NCBI RefSeq assembly: GCF_003284975.1 | Contig: NZ_QMEU01000031.1 | Coordinates: forward strand, 1-43,933 | Source of the DNA: Mycobacterium colombiense | Lineage (GTDB): Bacteria > Actinomycetota > Actinomycetes > Mycobacteriales > Mycobacteriaceae | DNA: 43,933 nt | Direction: 5' to 3' | Part shown: positions 27,471 through 36,008 of the stretch, one piece after another | How the letters are laid out: each line of letters begins with the position of its first letter | How positions within the stretch are numbered: the first letter of the stretch is position 1 | Translations under genes and position numbers: made by a program | Notes under the pieces: generated by a model | Database searches by the model: none | Seen by the model: the letters and a program-made list of their open reading frames with translations, nothing else | Told to the model about the DNA's origin: nothing

Positions 27471-28930
27471 GCCGACCCGCTGGCCTTCGATCGGTAGGCG
27501 CGGTCCGCCGCCCTGATGTGCAGGGACTGGCGCGCATCGACTAACACGGTCCCGACGATGTGCGCGCCGGCGGCACGCAAAGCGGTCAGCGCGTCGTTGA
27601 GCTCGTCGGCGGTGGTGCGCCGTGCCCGCACCACCAACACCGTCGCGTTGACGGCACCGGCCAGCAGCCCGGCGTCGGCCGTCGCCAGAACAGGCGGGCC
27701 GTCGACCACGATTCGATCAAAGCGCGACGACAATTGCTGCAGGACCCGGTCGAGCACTTCCGGCAAATAGGCACTGGCGGGCAAACTCTCGCGGCGCGCG
27801 GACCGCGACGCCAGGATGAACAGCCGCGAAATCGGCGTCGGCTTCACGGCTTCCGCGGCGATGGCGGGGTTGGCCAACGCATTGCCCAGTCCCTCGCCGG
27901 ATTCGACCCGCAGCAGGCCCGCCACCACATGCCGGCGACTGTCGCCCTCGACAAGCAGTGTGTCTTCGCCCATTTCGGCGAGCGCGAGCGCGAGGTTCAT
28001 CGCCGTCGTCGTCGTGCCTTCGCCGCCGAACGGCCCGGTCACCAGCACCCGGCGGGCCTCCGGCCCTACCGCCCTGAGCAGCCGGGTGCGCAGGCCACGG
28101 ACGGCATCGTCGGATGCCGCGTCGGTGCCGAATCGCGGAACGGTGCCGCGCTTTCCGGGCAACTCCGCCAAAATCGGCAGGCCTGAAACGCCTTCCAGCT
28201 TCTCGCGGGTGCGAATGGTGCGGTCGCTGGCCTCGCGGGTCAGCGCGACCGCGATGGCCAGCAGGACACCGGCGATGAACCCGATCACCATGTTGCGCAT
28301 CGGCACCGGCGAGACCGGAACGGTGGGCACCCGCGGCGGCTCGACCACCGTCGCCCGGGCCGCCGGCCATGGCTTCCCGGTGGGGCCCGTCGTTGCCGGC
28401 ACGTCCGGCGACGGGGCCGGCGGCGCGGTCGTCTCAGCCGGCTCAGGGCGCTGCACCGGGGTCACCGGCCCGCTGACGCCGTTGGGTACCGGGGCCTGAC
28501 CGAGCGTCGGGACGATCACGCCGAACTGATTGGCCATCGCGCCCGCCAACGCGGCGGCCCGGGCCGGATCGGTGTCTTTGACGCTGATCGTGAAGAGCAC
28601 CGATTTCGCAGTGTATTTCACCTGTGTTTGGCTCAGCACCTCGTCGGTGCTCAGGGGTAGCTGAAGCTGGCGGATCGCGCGCTCGGCCACAATGCGGCCG
28701 CCGGCGATCTGGGCATATGACGACAACCGTTCTTGTGCCGCCTCTGTGCCGCTGTACAACTCGTTCAGGTCGGTCGCACCCGAAAATGAAATCAGGACCG
28801 TGGCCGACGACTGGTAGTGCTTCGTCTGCAATGCCGTAACGAATGCGGCGCCGACGGTACAGGCCAATAAGGCGGTGAGTGCGAGTTTCCAATGCAGGCC
28901 GAGAATCCGGACAAAGGTGCGGAAATCCAT
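27467..28930 (-). CDS. Wzz/CpsC-CpsD-like polysaccharide co-polymerase with degenerate BY-kinase domain
   Basis: A 487-residue protein fusing a chain-length-determinant module to a tyrosine-kinase-like ATPase. One transmembrane helix near residues 15-33, an extracytoplasmic Wzz domain to about 140, a Pro-rich linker (140-210) and a second helix (212-232) precede the cytoplasmic domain. The Walker A position reads GPFGGEGTTTTA: Thr306 replaces the essential lysine of GEGK(S/T). Walker A' is LLVEGD (usual IDAD) and Walker B IVVDGPP is kept. No C-terminal tyrosine cluster exists, only Tyr479. It may regulate polymer length without kinase activity. It heads the minus-strand operon with wzy. Confidence 0.87.
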   Translation of the reverse strand: MDFRTFVRILGLHWKLALTALLACTVGAAFVTALQTKHYQSSATVLISFSGATDLNELYSGTEAAQERLSSYAQIAGGRIVAERAIRQLQLPLSTDEVLSQTQVKYTAKSVLFTISVKDTDPARAAALAGAMANQFGVIVPTLGQAPVPNGVSGPVTPVQRPEPAETTAPPAPSPDVPATTGPTGKPWPAARATVVEPPRVPTVPVSPVPMRNMVIGFIAGVLLAIAVALTREASDRTIRTREKLEGVSGLPILAELPGKRGTVPRFGTDAASDDAVRGLRTRLLRAVGPEARRVLVTGPFGGEGTTTTAMNLALALAEMGEDTLLVEGDSRRHVVAGLLRVESGEGLGNALANPAIAAEAVKPTPISRLFILASRSARRESLPASAYLPEVLDRVLQQLSSRFDRIVVDGPPVLATADAGLLAGAVNATVLVVRARRTTADELNDALTALRAAGAHIVGTVLVDARQSLHIRAADRAYRSKASGSA

Positions 28931-29005
28931 CGGCTGATAACCTCTCTAAGACCTCAGGCGCGAATTGCGTCGCTCGCGATTTCTAGCACCGGCCGCGCTT
29001 ACCCA

Positions 29006-29020
29006 CTGCAGATTATGCAG
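29006..29020 (-). promoter_or_regulatory. Promoter/operator candidate upstream of the wzz-like operon
   Basis: In the minus direction CTGCA-TAATC-TGCAG is a perfect 5-bp-arm inverted repeat whose centre forms a CATAAT/TAATCT -10-like sequence, about 75 nt upstream of ATG 28930. An operator embracing the -10 box would allow tight repression. The rest of the 140-bp gap shows only a GAGAGG Shine-Dalgarno-like site before the start. Confidence 0.35.
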
Positions 29021-29070
29021 CATCGTCACGTTCGCATTGCCGAAATCGCCGGTCGCGCCTTGCGGGTGCA

Positions 29071-30750
29071 TCAAGGCGCGCGAGTCTGCGCATCCCGCGG
29101 CAGGTCGAGCGTCGCAAGCGCATAGCAACCGGCACCGTCGCGGCCGTCCCGAGCCAGCCGCATGGGCGGATAGTTCACCACATGGGTGGCTCCCGGCTTG
29201 TGCTGTTGCCAATCCACCGACGCGCACAACGTGTAGTGCCCCGGCGCCAAGCCCGACAGGTCGACGTGCACGGACTCGGTAGCAGACGTCGGGACGGGCT
29301 CCCTGCGTGAGCCATCCCCGAGTTGGGATTGGATCAGCGTCTTCAGCGCCACCGTCGCGGGAATCGAACGGACCACCGCCCCAGAGAAATCGACCAGCCG
29401 GTAGCCGGGCGCCCAGTTCTCGGTGGCCGCGGCGGCGCCGTAATTCGTCCAGGTGACGGTCAGTGTCGCCTTGCCGTCGTTCACCGATTGCGATCCCTGC
29501 CCCGCCTCCACCGAATATCGGTATCCGGCGACGACGTTGGCTTGCGCCCACAGCAAGTACAACCCGGGGTCCATCGGAGCGGTGGCATCCACGGCGGGAA
29601 AGTTATAACTCGATGTCATCGACACGTGGTACTTGACGACGTCGTCGAGGCCCTTTTCGTAATAGGTGCGTGGATCGGTCCCGCCGGGCAGTTGACACCA
29701 TTCGGTGATCACCAGGGCCGAAGCCATCCGGTTTCTCAGTGCGCCGACCAGCGGATCCTTCGACTGCACATAGTGCGAGCCGTCCTTTTCCGCCCAGGCG
29801 GGCAGCGGTGGCTGGACGCCCAGGCAATCCGCACGGATACCCACCGGCGCGGACAGTTTCTTCGTGACATCGTCGGCGAGCAGTTGGCGCACGATCTCCG
29901 GGTTCAGCGCCGTCGTCACCAATTGTGTGTGCGGAAAGGCGTTTACGGTGGCGGCGACCAACTGCTGAATGGAGCCGGCGGTGATGTTCTGGTCGCGGAA
30001 CTGGCTGTAATAGCCGAGCTTGGCGACGCTCTCGTCGGGCGCCGGGCCGGGCGCACCCAACGTGTCACGCAGATACGAGATGTGGTTCTCGCTGAAATCG
30101 CCGTAGCCGGAGAACTCGAAAACGGACAGCCGCTCGTCGCCGTCGTAGCGGCGGCCCAGCGCGGCCACCAGCTGACCGAATGCGCTGAGGTAGTTCGGGT
30201 CGTTCCAATTCGGAACGACATGCGTGACTCCGGGCGTCCACCAATAGCGTTGTGGACCGGTGTAATTGGTGGCCGCCGAGCGCAGCCAGTCCGGCATGGC
30301 GATGTTGGTGTTGTTCGCATAGGTGTTGTCGCAACACGAGTTGTAGGCGACCACCCGCAGGGTCAACCGCATGTTGCGGCCGGCCAGTTTGGCCAGCGCG
30401 TCATCGATCACGCCGAAATCGAACCTGCGCTCGTCGGGAGCGTCGGGCGGCAACGTGCTGGGGTCGGTGGGCTGCAACTGTCGCCAGGGCACCCGCAAGC
30501 TGGCGTCGAACGATGCGGGCCACGCCGGATACCGATGCTGCGCGCGATTGCCTTGCGGGAACAGCGGTTGCAAGAGATCCTCATACTGGCCGCGCAGCGG
30601 ATTCGATACGTCCTGTACCGACAACGGTATGGCGGGACTGCCAATGGCGGTCAGCGGCGAAGGGTCACCGCCGCGACCGCATCCGCTCAGCACCAACCCC
30701 AGGCACACGGCGACGACAAGGATCTTCCGGTGTCGAATTGTCCGGACCAT
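29071..30750 (-). CDS. Secreted lipoprotein with glycosidase-like (DUF4874/DUF4832-type) architecture, copy 1
   Basis: A 559-residue lipoprotein. The signal ends in the lipobox LSGC with Cys24 as the acylation site. Next come SNPLRGQYEDLL, WRQLQPTD, RFDFGVIDDALAKLAGRNMR and GRRYDGDERLSVFEFSGYGD, a pattern like (beta/alpha)-barrel glycoside hydrolases such as DUF4874/GH42 types. The C-terminal 150 residues look like beta-sandwich (WTNYGAAAATENWAPGYRL, LAPGHYTL). It is closely similar throughout to the protein at 33942-35612. ATG 30750 follows AAAGG. It may bind or trim the exopolysaccharide outside the membrane. The 559-residue length and the position are close to what I recall for M. tuberculosis Rv1006. 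Confidence 0.75.
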   Translation of the reverse strand: MVRTIRHRKILVVAVCLGLVLSGCGRGGDPSPLTAIGSPAIPLSVQDVSNPLRGQYEDLLQPLFPQGNRAQHRYPAWPASFDASLRVPWRQLQPTDPSTLPPDAPDERRFDFGVIDDALAKLAGRNMRLTLRVVAYNSCCDNTYANNTNIAMPDWLRSAATNYTGPQRYWWTPGVTHVVPNWNDPNYLSAFGQLVAALGRRYDGDERLSVFEFSGYGDFSENHISYLRDTLGAPGPAPDESVAKLGYYSQFRDQNITAGSIQQLVAATVNAFPHTQLVTTALNPEIVRQLLADDVTKKLSAPVGIRADCLGVQPPLPAWAEKDGSHYVQSKDPLVGALRNRMASALVITEWCQLPGGTDPRTYYEKGLDDVVKYHVSMTSSYNFPAVDATAPMDPGLYLLWAQANVVAGYRYSVEAGQGSQSVNDGKATLTVTWTNYGAAAATENWAPGYRLVDFSGAVVRSIPATVALKTLIQSQLGDGSRREPVPTSATESVHVDLSGLAPGHYTLCASVDWQQHKPGATHVVNYPPMRLARDGRDGAGCYALATLDLPRDAQTRAP

Positions 30751-31068
30751 GATGCCTTTCGCTAGGCCGCGTCGGGCGACAACGGCTCGCGGTAGGCGAG
30801 CAACGACATCGGCATGCACCGGCCGGCATGCACCGTCTGGATCAAACGCATCGACTGCTACCTCTCTGGTGGTTCGCGTTTCGCTACCGTCGTTGACCCG
30901 TTGGCTGACGTCGCATGGTGGTGTGGGATGTCAAGGGTTACAACAGGCTATAGCCCATACCCGAAGCGCACCGGCAAATCCGGGTGGTCAGTTCTTTCAC
31001 CGCACCCGGGGCCGCCCCCGGTTCGACTAAGCTGATGGCTCCGCGAATCGGGCAGGAGATCACCGAAG
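30751..31068. promoter_or_regulatory. Divergent intergenic region between lipoprotein copy 1 and the FkbM gene
   Basis: 318 bp without a gene. It contains two direct copies of CGGCATGCACCG (30810-30821 and 30824-30835), the perfect palindrome GGCTATAGCC (30946-30955), and a TANNNT box TAAGCT (31028-31033) upstream of the FkbM gene, whose AGGAG Shine-Dalgarno precedes ATG 31069. The 35 bp next to the lipoprotein start are conserved upstream of lipoprotein copy 2. Confidence 0.45.
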
Positions 31069-31863
31069 ATGGCTGTCGCACGCTCGGTCAAACGTTGGCT
31101 CGCGCCTGCGGCACAGAAACTCGCACCGCGCCGGTTCTGGCGGCGCAAATTCCGCATCCTGCAGGGCCTCGGGCAATCCCGCCCGGACATCCAGCTGGTG
31201 GCGTCGTTATGCGATCCGCACCGGATCTCCTTGGACATCGGGGCTGATCTCGGCGAGTTCACCATCGCGATGCTGGCGTCGTCGCGGTCGGTGATCGCGT
31301 TCGAACCGCGACCGGCCCAGGCCCGCGATCTGGCATCGATGTTCGACGCGGTCGGCGCCGCGGTGCAAGTCGAAGCGGTGGCGTTGTCGAATGAGCCCGG
31401 CGTGATGACCATGCGGGTGGTCGCGTCCGAGCCGGGCCGCAGCACAATCGAGTCCGGCAACGCACTGGGCGACGTCAGCGACGGCACGATTCGCAGCATC
31501 GAGGTGCCGGTCCGCCGCCTCGACGATCTGGGCCTGACCGACATCGGCCTGATCAAGATCGACGTCGAAGGCCACGAGCTCGCCGTGTTGCGCGGCGCCA
31601 CAGAGACACTCACACAGCAGCGCCCGGCCATCGTGGTGGAGGCTGAGGAGCGCCATCATCCCAATTCGGTCGCCGAGATCACCGGACTATTGCAGGGATT
31701 GGGCTACGCGGGTCACTTCGATCTCGAGGGCGTTCGGCGGCCGATCGCGGAGTTCGACCCGGCCCGGCATCAGGACCCGGCCAACGTCGGCAGCCAGGAA
31801 GACGGTTGGGCGGGCCGCGGGGTCTACGTCAACAACTTCGTCTTCGTGCCAGAGGGCGCCTGA
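31069..31863 (+). CDS. FkbM-family SAM-dependent methyltransferase
   Basis: A 264-residue methyltransferase of the FkbM family, which O-methylates sugars and polyketides. It shows the SAM-binding motif ISLDIGADLGEFTIAML (about 44-60), VIAFEPRP, and the family motif LIKIDVEGHELAVLRGA (about 163-180). Start ATG 31069 follows AGGAG. It probably caps or decorates the polysaccharide, as methylated sugars are common in mycobacterial surface glycans. It converges on the GGDEF-EAL gene with a 7-bp gap and lies between the two lipoprotein paralogues. Confidence 0.9.
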   Translation: MAVARSVKRWLAPAAQKLAPRRFWRRKFRILQGLGQSRPDIQLVASLCDPHRISLDIGADLGEFTIAMLASSRSVIAFEPRPAQARDLASMFDAVGAAVQVEAVALSNEPGVMTMRVVASEPGRSTIESGNALGDVSDGTIRSIEVPVRRLDDLGLTDIGLIKIDVEGHELAVLRGATETLTQQRPAIVVEAEERHHPNSVAEITGLLQGLGYAGHFDLEGVRRPIAEFDPARHQDPANVGSQEDGWAGRGVYVNNFVFVPEGA

Positions 31864-31870
31864 GGGCGTG

Positions 31871-33736
31871 CTAGAGCGACCCCATCGACGACGACTCGCG
31901 GTCGGCAAGAAACGGCATCGGCATCCACCGCGCGGACAGCAGCGCTTCCATCGCGTCGCCGGGCAGCGGGCGCGAGAGCAAAAAGCCCTGCGCCCGGTGG
32001 CACCCGTGTTGCATCAAAGTCAGTGCGGCAGCGGGCGTCTCGACCCCTTCGGCCACCACTTCCAGGCCGAACGCCTCGGCCAGCCCGATGATCGCGCGCA
32101 CGATGGCCAGGTCACCGGCGTTGGTGCCGACGTCACGCACGAAGCCGGCATCGATCTTGAGCATGTCGACCGGCAGCGACTTCAGGTGCGACAGGACGGC
32201 GTAGCCGGTGCCGAAGTCGTCGATGGCGATCTGCACGCCCACGTCCTTGAGCTCCGTCAAGGTCTTTCGCGTGGTGTCGATGTCGTGCACCACCGCGCGC
32301 TCGGTGATCTCCAGGCACACCGATTCGCCATCGATCCCGAACTCGCCGATGGTGTCGGCGACGCTTTCCACGAAGCCGCGGCTGATCAGCTGAATGGGCG
32401 ACACGTTGATGCGCAACATGGCGCCGTGGCCGGCGCCGTTGGCGCGCCACCCGCTGAATTCGGCGCAGGCGCTGCGCATCACCCAGCGGCCCAACTCCGC
32501 GGCCAGGTTGGTCGATTCGGCCACCCCGATGAACGCGTCGGGTAACAGCAGCCCCCAGACCGGATGGCGCCAGCGGACCAGCGCCTCGGCGCCCACGACC
32601 GCGCCGGTCCACAGGTCCACCTCGGGCAGGTAGTGCAGGATCAGGCCTTCGCTTTCGATATCGCCCTGCAGGTGCAGCTCGATGTCGTTGCGGAAGGCGC
32701 GTTTCAGCGACATGTCATCGGTGGACACCGCGGTCTGATTGCCGCCGGCGCGCTTGGCCGTCAGCACGGCCTCGTCGGCTCGCCGGAGCAGATCGGCGCA
32801 GTTGTCGGTCCCCGGTGCGCCCATCGCCAGCCCGATGCTGACCGTGCGGCTGATCACGTGCCCGCCGATGGTCAATCGGTCGCACAGCATCGCCGACAGG
32901 CGACGCGCGAACGCCTCGGCATCCTCCGACGACATCGGCCGGTCCGGGATGACCACGAACTCGTCGCCGCCCAGCCGGGCGATCATGCTCTCGCTGCCCG
33001 CACACTCCTCGATGCGTTGGGCGAACATGCGGATGAACCAGTCGCCCGCGGTGTGGCCGAGGTAATCGTTGATCGGCTTGAGCCGGTCCAGGTCGAGGTA
33101 GAAGACCGCGACAGGCCCGGGGCTTCCGGCCACGAGCCGTTCGGTCAGATGCGCGACCAGCGCCCGACGGTTGTAGACGCCGGTCAGGTCGTCGTGCTCG
33201 GCGAGATAGCGGAGCCGTTCTTCGGCGGCGATGCGCGCTTGCAGCTGCGCGAACAGGGCGGCGACCGCCTCGAGCGTATTGATCTCCTCTTGTTTCCACC
33301 GGCGGGCGCCGAACTTGACGAAGCCGAGCACACCGGTCGTCGCGTCGGCGGACACCAGCGGCGCGACGGCCAGCGAGGGCGTGACCGGTGCCGTGCGCCG
33401 GTTGAGCCAGCGGCGAAGCCCGCCGTTGGGCCGGCCCGGGCGGGTCACCACGGGCTTCCTGTCGCGTTCGCATCGGGCGAGCACCGACTCGGCGCCGTCC
33501 AACTCGAGATCGGCGATCGGATCCGGATCGGCGGCGTCGGCTCGTCGGGGCCACTCGGCCACCAACACCGAGGCGGCGGCGTCGGGCTCGTGGTGACGCA
33601 GGAAGCTGGCGTCCACATCGAATTGCTCGACGAGCTGCGCGAGAACCTTTTCGCTGACCCGGGTCGCCGTGGACGCCGTAGCCTCCATCAGCTGGGTGGC
33701 GACGGAGGTGACCACCAGGTTCAGGCTGCGCGGCAC
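31871..33736 (-). CDS. GAF-GGDEF-EAL cyclic-di-GMP synthase/phosphodiesterase (Rv1354c-like)
   Basis: A 621-residue cytosolic c-di-GMP enzyme. Residues about 10-165 form a GAF sensor. The GGDEF domain starts at HDDLTGVYNRRAL and has an intact GGDEF active site (about 254-258) without an RxxD inhibitory site. The EAL domain has GAEALVRW (about 382-389), NVSPIQL, EITERAVV, DDFGTGYAVL and EGVETPA, all intact. Length and order match M. tuberculosis Rv1354c, so it is a paralogue at a new site. GTG 33736 is chosen because GGAGGA lies three bases upstream; ATG 33823 adds 29 unconserved residues. Location in an exopolysaccharide locus implies c-di-GMP control of the polymer. Confidence 0.92.
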   Translation of the reverse strand: MPRSLNLVVTSVATQLMEATASTATRVSEKVLAQLVEQFDVDASFLRHHEPDAAASVLVAEWPRRADAADPDPIADLELDGAESVLARCERDRKPVVTRPGRPNGGLRRWLNRRTAPVTPSLAVAPLVSADATTGVLGFVKFGARRWKQEEINTLEAVAALFAQLQARIAAEERLRYLAEHDDLTGVYNRRALVAHLTERLVAGSPGPVAVFYLDLDRLKPINDYLGHTAGDWFIRMFAQRIEECAGSESMIARLGGDEFVVIPDRPMSSEDAEAFARRLSAMLCDRLTIGGHVISRTVSIGLAMGAPGTDNCADLLRRADEAVLTAKRAGGNQTAVSTDDMSLKRAFRNDIELHLQGDIESEGLILHYLPEVDLWTGAVVGAEALVRWRHPVWGLLLPDAFIGVAESTNLAAELGRWVMRSACAEFSGWRANGAGHGAMLRINVSPIQLISRGFVESVADTIGEFGIDGESVCLEITERAVVHDIDTTRKTLTELKDVGVQIAIDDFGTGYAVLSHLKSLPVDMLKIDAGFVRDVGTNAGDLAIVRAIIGLAEAFGLEVVAEGVETPAAALTLMQHGCHRAQGFLLSRPLPGDAMEALLSARWMPMPFLADRESSSMGSL

Positions 33737-33941
33737 GGGTCCTCCGATACGGGGCACACGGCGACCCGTTCGAGTACCCGTCGAAGGGGTCCGATAGTTC
33801 GCTCGGTTGTTTGCTGGCTGCATTTCGAACCGCGCTGCGGCGCGGCCGAAATCCGTCTCGAAACGGTAGCACGCAGATCAGGCTTCATCGGGGGTTACGA
33901 CGAGATGCCGGCGGGCGGCGCATGGGGTGCGCTGCGGCGAG

Positions 33942-35612
33942 TCACTGAGCGTTTGCTGAGGCCGCGTCGCCCGGGATGTCAAGTGTCGCAATCGGGTACA
34001 GCCCGGAGCCGTCTCGCCCGTCGCGCGCCAGGGCCATGGGCGCGTAGTTCACCACGTGTGAGGCGCCCGGCGTGTGCTGTTGCCATTCGACGGAGGCGCG
34101 CAGCGTGTAATGCCCGGGCGCCAGGCCGGTCACGTCGACATGCACCGACTCGCTGGCCGACTCCGCAACCGGTTCCTCACGCGATTGGCTGGACTCGTCG
34201 TGCACCAGCGTCTTGAGATTGACCGTGGCCGGCAGTGTGCGAACCACCGCGCCGGAGAAGTCCACCAGCTTGTAGCCGGGTGCCCAGCGTTCGGTGGCCG
34301 CCGCCGAGCCGTAGTTGGTCCACACCACCGAGATGGTCGCCACCTTGCCCTGCATCGATTGCGATCCCGGATTCGCCTCGACCGAATACCGGTAGCCGGC
34401 AGCGGTATTGGCCTGGGCCCATACCTGGAAAAGCTTGGGATCCATCGCCGACGTCGCATCGCGGTCCGGGAAATCCGCACTCGACGTCATCGACACGTGA
34501 TACCGGATGACGTCGTGCAGGGCCTTCTCGTAATACGACCGGGCGTCGGCTCCGCTCGGCAGTCGGCACCACTGGCTGATCACCAGCGCCGTCATCAGCC
34601 GCTGCTTGATGGCGTTGACGACCGCGTCGTTGGAGCGGACGTAGTGCGAGTCGTTGGCCTCGGCCCATTCCGGCAGGGGCGCCTGCACGCCGAGGCAGTC
34701 CGCGCGGATCCCGACCGGCGCGGCCAATTTCTTGGTCACGTCGTCGGCGAACAGTTCCCGGACGATCTCCGGATTCTGCGGAGCGACGACCAACTGGGTG
34801 TGTCCGAAGGCGTTGACGTTGGCCGCGACCAACTGCCCGATGGAGGCCTTGGTGATGCTCTGATCGCGGAACTGGCTGTAATAGCCCAGCTTTGCGGCGC
34901 TTTCGTCGGGAGTGGGACCCGGCGCACTCAGCGAATCGCGCAGGTACCCCAGTTGGTTCTCACCGAAGTCGCCGTACCCGGAGAACTCGAACACCGACAG
35001 GCGCTCGTCGCCGTCGTAACGACGGCCGAGCGCGGCCAGCAGCTGGCTGACGCCGTTGAGGTAGTCCGGGTCGTTGAAGTTCGGCACCACATGGGTGACG
35101 CCCGGGGCCGAACCGGTCGGCGGCGCGGGATAACTGGCGGCCGAGGGCCGCAGCCAGTCCGGAATCGCGATGTTGGTGTTGTCCGAATACGAGTCGTTGC
35201 AGCAGGACTTGTAGACGTACACGCCCAGGGTCAGGCGCATGTTGCGGCTACCGAGCTTGGCCAGCGCGTCGTCGATCGAGCTGAAATCGAATTTGCGGTC
35301 GTCGGGCGCATCGGGGGGCAACGTGCGCGGATCGACGGGCTGCAACTGCCGCCAGGAGACGCGCAGGCTGGCGTCGTACGACGCGGGCCATGCCGAGTAT
35401 CGCTGTTGAGCCGGATTGCCTTGCGGGAAAAGCGGATTCAGCATCTGCTCGTACTGGCCGCGCAGCGGGTTGGGGATCTCCTGCGCGGTGGGCGGGATGG
35501 CCGGACTGACCATCGCCGACAGCGGTCCAGGATCGCTCTTGTCGCCGCAGCCGCCGAGCACCACCGCCGCGCACGCGACGGCGGCCAGCGCGCGTTTCCT
35601 CAATGAGCACAC
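33942..35612 (-). CDS. Secreted lipoprotein with glycosidase-like architecture, copy 2
   Basis: A 556-residue paralogue of the lipoprotein at 29071-30750, similar along its whole length (shared NPLRGQYE, WRQLQP, RRYDGDERLSVFEFSGYGDF, GIRADCLGVQ, VSMTSS, WTNYG, LAPGHYTL). The signal peptide ends in the lipobox LGGC (Cys22). The open frame reaches 35795, but GTG 35612 aligns with the ATG of copy 1 and follows GGTGG; GTG 35621 is possible. About 35 bp upstream are also conserved between the copies. The gene lies next to the pabB side of the locus on the strand expected for Rv1006, of which it may be the orthologue (inference). Confidence 0.75.
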   Translation of the reverse strand: MCSLRKRALAAVACAAVVLGGCGDKSDPGPLSAMVSPAIPPTAQEIPNPLRGQYEQMLNPLFPQGNPAQQRYSAWPASYDASLRVSWRQLQPVDPRTLPPDAPDDRKFDFSSIDDALAKLGSRNMRLTLGVYVYKSCCNDSYSDNTNIAIPDWLRPSAASYPAPPTGSAPGVTHVVPNFNDPDYLNGVSQLLAALGRRYDGDERLSVFEFSGYGDFGENQLGYLRDSLSAPGPTPDESAAKLGYYSQFRDQSITKASIGQLVAANVNAFGHTQLVVAPQNPEIVRELFADDVTKKLAAPVGIRADCLGVQAPLPEWAEANDSHYVRSNDAVVNAIKQRLMTALVISQWCRLPSGADARSYYEKALHDVIRYHVSMTSSADFPDRDATSAMDPKLFQVWAQANTAAGYRYSVEANPGSQSMQGKVATISVVWTNYGSAAATERWAPGYKLVDFSGAVVRTLPATVNLKTLVHDESSQSREEPVAESASESVHVDVTGLAPGHYTLRASVEWQQHTPGASHVVNYAPMALARDGRDGSGLYPIATLDIPGDAASANAQ

Positions 35613-36008
35613 GATGGCCACCGGCGTTAGATCGCGACCGACGACAACGGCCCGCGAGGGCTGCACGACTGAGCCGGTGCCGGCGCGGCGCCGGGCCCAG
35701 TCACAGCGAAGGTCGTCGTCAAGGTTGCTTCTCCAATACACACCCGTGCGCGGGTAGGTGGCCCCAAAGTTCACGCGTTCCAGTGGTGCGTGCATCCGGT
35801 CCGGGGCAGGCCACGAATTGGCGTAGCGCAGCGTATCACGCGCGTGTCGGCGTGGCGTCGTCGCAGCTCAGCAGGGTTCGGGCGGTCGGTTGACCGGTGG
35901 CGCCGATGGGCGGCCAGTGAGACGGGTCACAATTGCGGGCGAGCCTGTCACGCTCGTCGGTTCTGCGGTGTCTCAAGGGCACAAGTCCTCACGAATTAGG
36001 AGACAGCC
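35613..36008. promoter_or_regulatory. Divergent intergenic region between lipoprotein copy 2 and the FAD oxidoreductase
   Basis: 396 bp with no supported gene. The 35 bp nearest the lipoprotein match the upstream region of copy 1. The right end holds the ECF41-like promoter candidate and the AGGAGA Shine-Dalgarno of the oxidoreductase. No repeat or gene remnant was recognised in the middle. Confidence 0.4.
35946..35972 (+). promoter_or_regulatory. Candidate ECF41 sigma promoter (TGTCACG-N16-TGTC)
   Basis: ECF41 sigma factors recognise TGTCACA, a 16-17 nt spacer and CGTC. Here TGTCACG (35946-35952), 16 nt, then TGTC (35969-35972) differs at two positions. It ends 36 bp before ATG 36009 of the gene coupled to an ECF41-type sigma factor, as expected for autoregulation. 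Confidence 0.5.

Noticed and set aside
32564..34216. 550-codon open frame on the plus strand
   Set aside because: Antisense to the GGDEF-EAL gene, whose motifs are intact; composition typical of a reverse-frame shadow.
34074..35606. 510-codon open frame on the plus strand
   Set aside because: Antisense to lipoprotein copy 2. A similar shadow lies opposite copy 1, as expected from the duplication, not from a real gene.
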